Below, piece by piece: positions 22,386 through 23,793 of a stretch of 23,793 bases of DNA. Origin of the DNA: Burkholderiaceae bacterium (GTDB taxonomy: Bacteria; Pseudomonadota; Gammaproteobacteria; Burkholderiales; Burkholderiaceae); contig CANBYN010000004.1 in the NCBI GenBank assembly GCA_947373615.1, positions 1 through 23,793 on the forward strand, in the 5' to 3' direction. Every line of letters starts with the position of its first letter. The first letter of the stretch is position 1. The notes below the pieces were generated by a model, which saw only the letters and a list, made by a program, of their open reading frames with translations, did no database searches and had not been told where the DNA came from. Both the position numbers and the translations under genes were made by a program.

Positions 22386-23507
22386 ATGAGTCTTCTGTTT
22401 TCAAGTTATACCCTGCATTCACCACGTGGCTCATTGGAGCTTGCCAATCGCATTGTAGTTGCCCCAATGTGCCAATACTCAGCAATTAACGGGGAAGCAA
22501 GTGATTGGCATTTAATGCACTGGGGGAACTTACTGAATAGTGGCGCAGCTTTATTTATTATTGAGGCAACTGGCGTTACGTCTGACGGTCGCATTACTCC
22601 AGCTTGTTTGGGTCTATGGGATGATCGCACTGAAGCCGCTTTAAAAGATAAATTAAGTCGCGCTCGAAAACTAGCCCCCGCGACCCCGGTATTCATTCAA
22701 TTGGCTCATGCTGGAAGAAAGGCATCCAGTGCTACCCCTTGGGATGGTGGTCAACTGCTGCCAGTGGATCAAGGGGGTTGGGAGACTTTGGCGCCTTCGG
22801 CGATTCCTCAATTGGAAGGGGAGAGATTGCCACATGAATTATCTAAAACACAGCTTAAAGAGCTCGTGGATGCCTTCGTAGTAGCTGCTCATCGTGCCGA
22901 TCGCATTGGCATAGATGGCATTGAATTACATGGTGCTCATGGCTACTTATTGCATCAGTTTTTGTCACCAATTGCGAATCAACGCACCGATGAATACGGC
23001 GGCTCATTTGAAAATCGAATCCGCTTTCCATTGGAATTGTTTGCAGCCGTGAGAAAAGCTTATCAGGGTGTATTGGGTATTCGTATTTCAGCAAGTGACT
23101 GGATAGAGGGCGGTTGGACACCTGAAGAAACTGCGCAATTTGCGGTGCAACTTAAAACATTGGGATGTAATTTTGTGCATATCTCTTCCGGAGGTGTTTC
23201 ACCGAGTCAAAAAATTGCGATTGGACCAAATTACCAAGTGCCATTTGCAAAGATTGTGAAAGACCAATCTGGTTTACCAACAATGACTGTTGGACTCATC
23301 ACAGACCCGTATCAAGCCGAAGAAATTCTGCAAAAAGGCGATGCAGATTTAATTGCACTTGCGAGAGCATTTTTATACAAGCCCCGCTGGGCATGGGAAG
23401 CTGCAGCCGCTTTAGATGGAACGGTTACAGGTAATGAGCGTTACTGGCGTTGTTTACCTCGTGAAGCGCAATCTGTATTCGGAAGCGTAAAAGTAGGGCA
23501 AAGATAA
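22386..23507 (+). CDS. NADH:flavin oxidoreductase, Old Yellow Enzyme family class III (XenA/YqjM-like)
   Basis: FMN-dependent ene-reductase TIM barrel of 373 aa that would reduce activated C=C bonds (for example enones) or nitro compounds with NAD(P)H; the physiological substrate is unknown. Class III features are clear: PMCQYS with Cys29 and Tyr31, the FMN-binding QLAHAGRK (105-112), the substrate-binding pair His182 and His185 with Tyr187 in HGAHGYLLHQFLSP, and NQRTDEYGGS. The phosphate site is near MTVGLI and ALARAFLYKPRW at the C-terminus. The ATG at 22386 has AAGGTG at 22376-22381 just upstream and matches the family N-terminus. The frame extends 42 codons further upstream, but that part is hydrophobic leader sequence without homology. 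A solute-binding protein gene follows after 27 bp. Confidence 0.93.
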   Translation: MSLLFSSYTLHSPRGSLELANRIVVAPMCQYSAINGEASDWHLMHWGNLLNSGAALFIIEATGVTSDGRITPACLGLWDDRTEAALKDKLSRARKLAPATPVFIQLAHAGRKASSATPWDGGQLLPVDQGGWETLAPSAIPQLEGERLPHELSKTQLKELVDAFVVAAHRADRIGIDGIELHGAHGYLLHQFLSPIANQRTDEYGGSFENRIRFPLELFAAVRKAYQGVLGIRISASDWIEGGWTPEETAQFAVQLKTLGCNFVHISSGGVSPSQKIAIGPNYQVPFAKIVKDQSGLPTMTVGLITDPYQAEEILQKGDADLIALARAFLYKPRWAWEAAAALDGTVTGNERYWRCLPREAQSVFGSVKVGQR

Positions 23508-23534
23508 AAATAGAAAATAGCTTAGGAGACCATC

Positions 23535-23793
23535 ATGAATAGATTAAATTTTGCCCGTCAATTTTTAGTTGCTTTTGCATTTACTCTAGTGGCGCAATTT
23601 GCTTGTGCTCAAGCATTTCCCGAGCGTCCGATTACTTTGGTTGTGCCAAATCCTCCTGGCGGATTAGTGGACACCTCTGCGCGCTTACTAAGTGAACCAT
23701 TGAGTCGAGTCATTGGGCAGCCTGTAATTGTTGATAACAAACCAGGCGCAAGTGGCAATACGGCTTATCAGTATGTCGCCAAAGCAAAGCCGG
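23535..23793 (+). CDS. Bug-family tripartite tricarboxylate transporter substrate-binding protein (3' truncated by the window)
   Basis: The first 86 codons of a periplasmic binding protein of the TctC/Bug family, which is greatly expanded in Burkholderiales. The N-terminus is a signal peptide (MNRLNFARQ, then a hydrophobic core LVAFAFTLVAQF, cleavage probably after ACAQA or nearby). The mature start FPERPITLVVPNPPGG, then DTSARLLSEPLSR and QPVIVDNKPGASGNTAYQYVAKAKP, are the family's ligand-pocket motifs. The ATG is supported by AGGAG at 23524-23528, spaced 6 bp. It follows the ene-reductase by 27 bp and may be in its operon. The ligand, probably a carboxylate, cannot be inferred. Confidence 0.92.
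   Translation, partial: MNRLNFARQFLVAFAFTLVAQFACAQAFPERPITLVVPNPPGGLVDTSARLLSEPLSRVIGQPVIVDNKPGASGNTAYQYVAKAKP

Noticed and set aside
1..23793. Search for mobile elements, CRISPR repeats, toxin-antitoxin or defence genes
   Set aside because: No transposase or integrase motifs, spaced direct repeats or small paired genes were seen; gene order is compact and typical of core chromosome.

Overview
The window looks like a chromosomal segment of a betaproteobacterium of the order Burkholderiales, most likely Polynucleobacter or a close freshwater relative. This rests on protein character (NuoB, NuoD, NuoI and SecG resemble Burkholderiaceae versions), on the gene order tpiA-secG-tRNA-Leu-nuoA to nuoN, and on a moderately AT-leaning, compact genome with very short intergenic gaps. 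The genus is inferred from memory of these families, not from a search.

Left part (1-1942): the 3' end of a PIG3-type NAD(P)H:quinone oxidoreductase, then triosephosphate isomerase (tpiA), the SecG translocon subunit and a tRNA-Leu(GAG), all on the + strand with short spacing. Centre (2031-16530): a complete, uninterrupted 14-gene nuo operon (nuoA to nuoN, separate nuoC and nuoD) encoding proton-pumping NADH:ubiquinone oxidoreductase (complex I). The peripheral arm (B, C, D, E, F, G, I) has all expected Fe-S ligands and the FMN/NADH motifs. The membrane arm (A, H, J, K, L, M, N) has the key charged residues. The operon ends in a perfect 12-bp stem terminator.

Right part (16547-23793): a Nudix ADP-sugar pyrophosphatase and a DUF1178 protein with a zinc-ribbon-like Cys/His set; a large membrane-anchored Cache-PAS-GGDEF-EAL cyclic-di-GMP enzyme whose codon use differs from the nuo genes; and, on the - strand, a CoA-acylating methylmalonate-semialdehyde dehydrogenase (mmsA) with its own terminator. 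Divergent from mmsA are an Old Yellow Enzyme family flavin oxidoreductase (class III, XenA/YqjM-like) and the start of a Bug-family periplasmic solute-binding protein, cut by the window edge.

Functionally, most of the window is housekeeping: glycolysis, protein export and respiration. The last third adds signalling and small-molecule catabolism or uptake. I found no mobile element, CRISPR array, phage gene or defence system, and no convincing new multi-gene system. The points most worth a second look are a His-rich insert in NuoL, a forced TTG start for nuoA with no evident terminator between the tRNA and nuo, the uncharacterised DUF1178 neighbour, and two short dyads in the mmsA/oxidoreductase divergent region.
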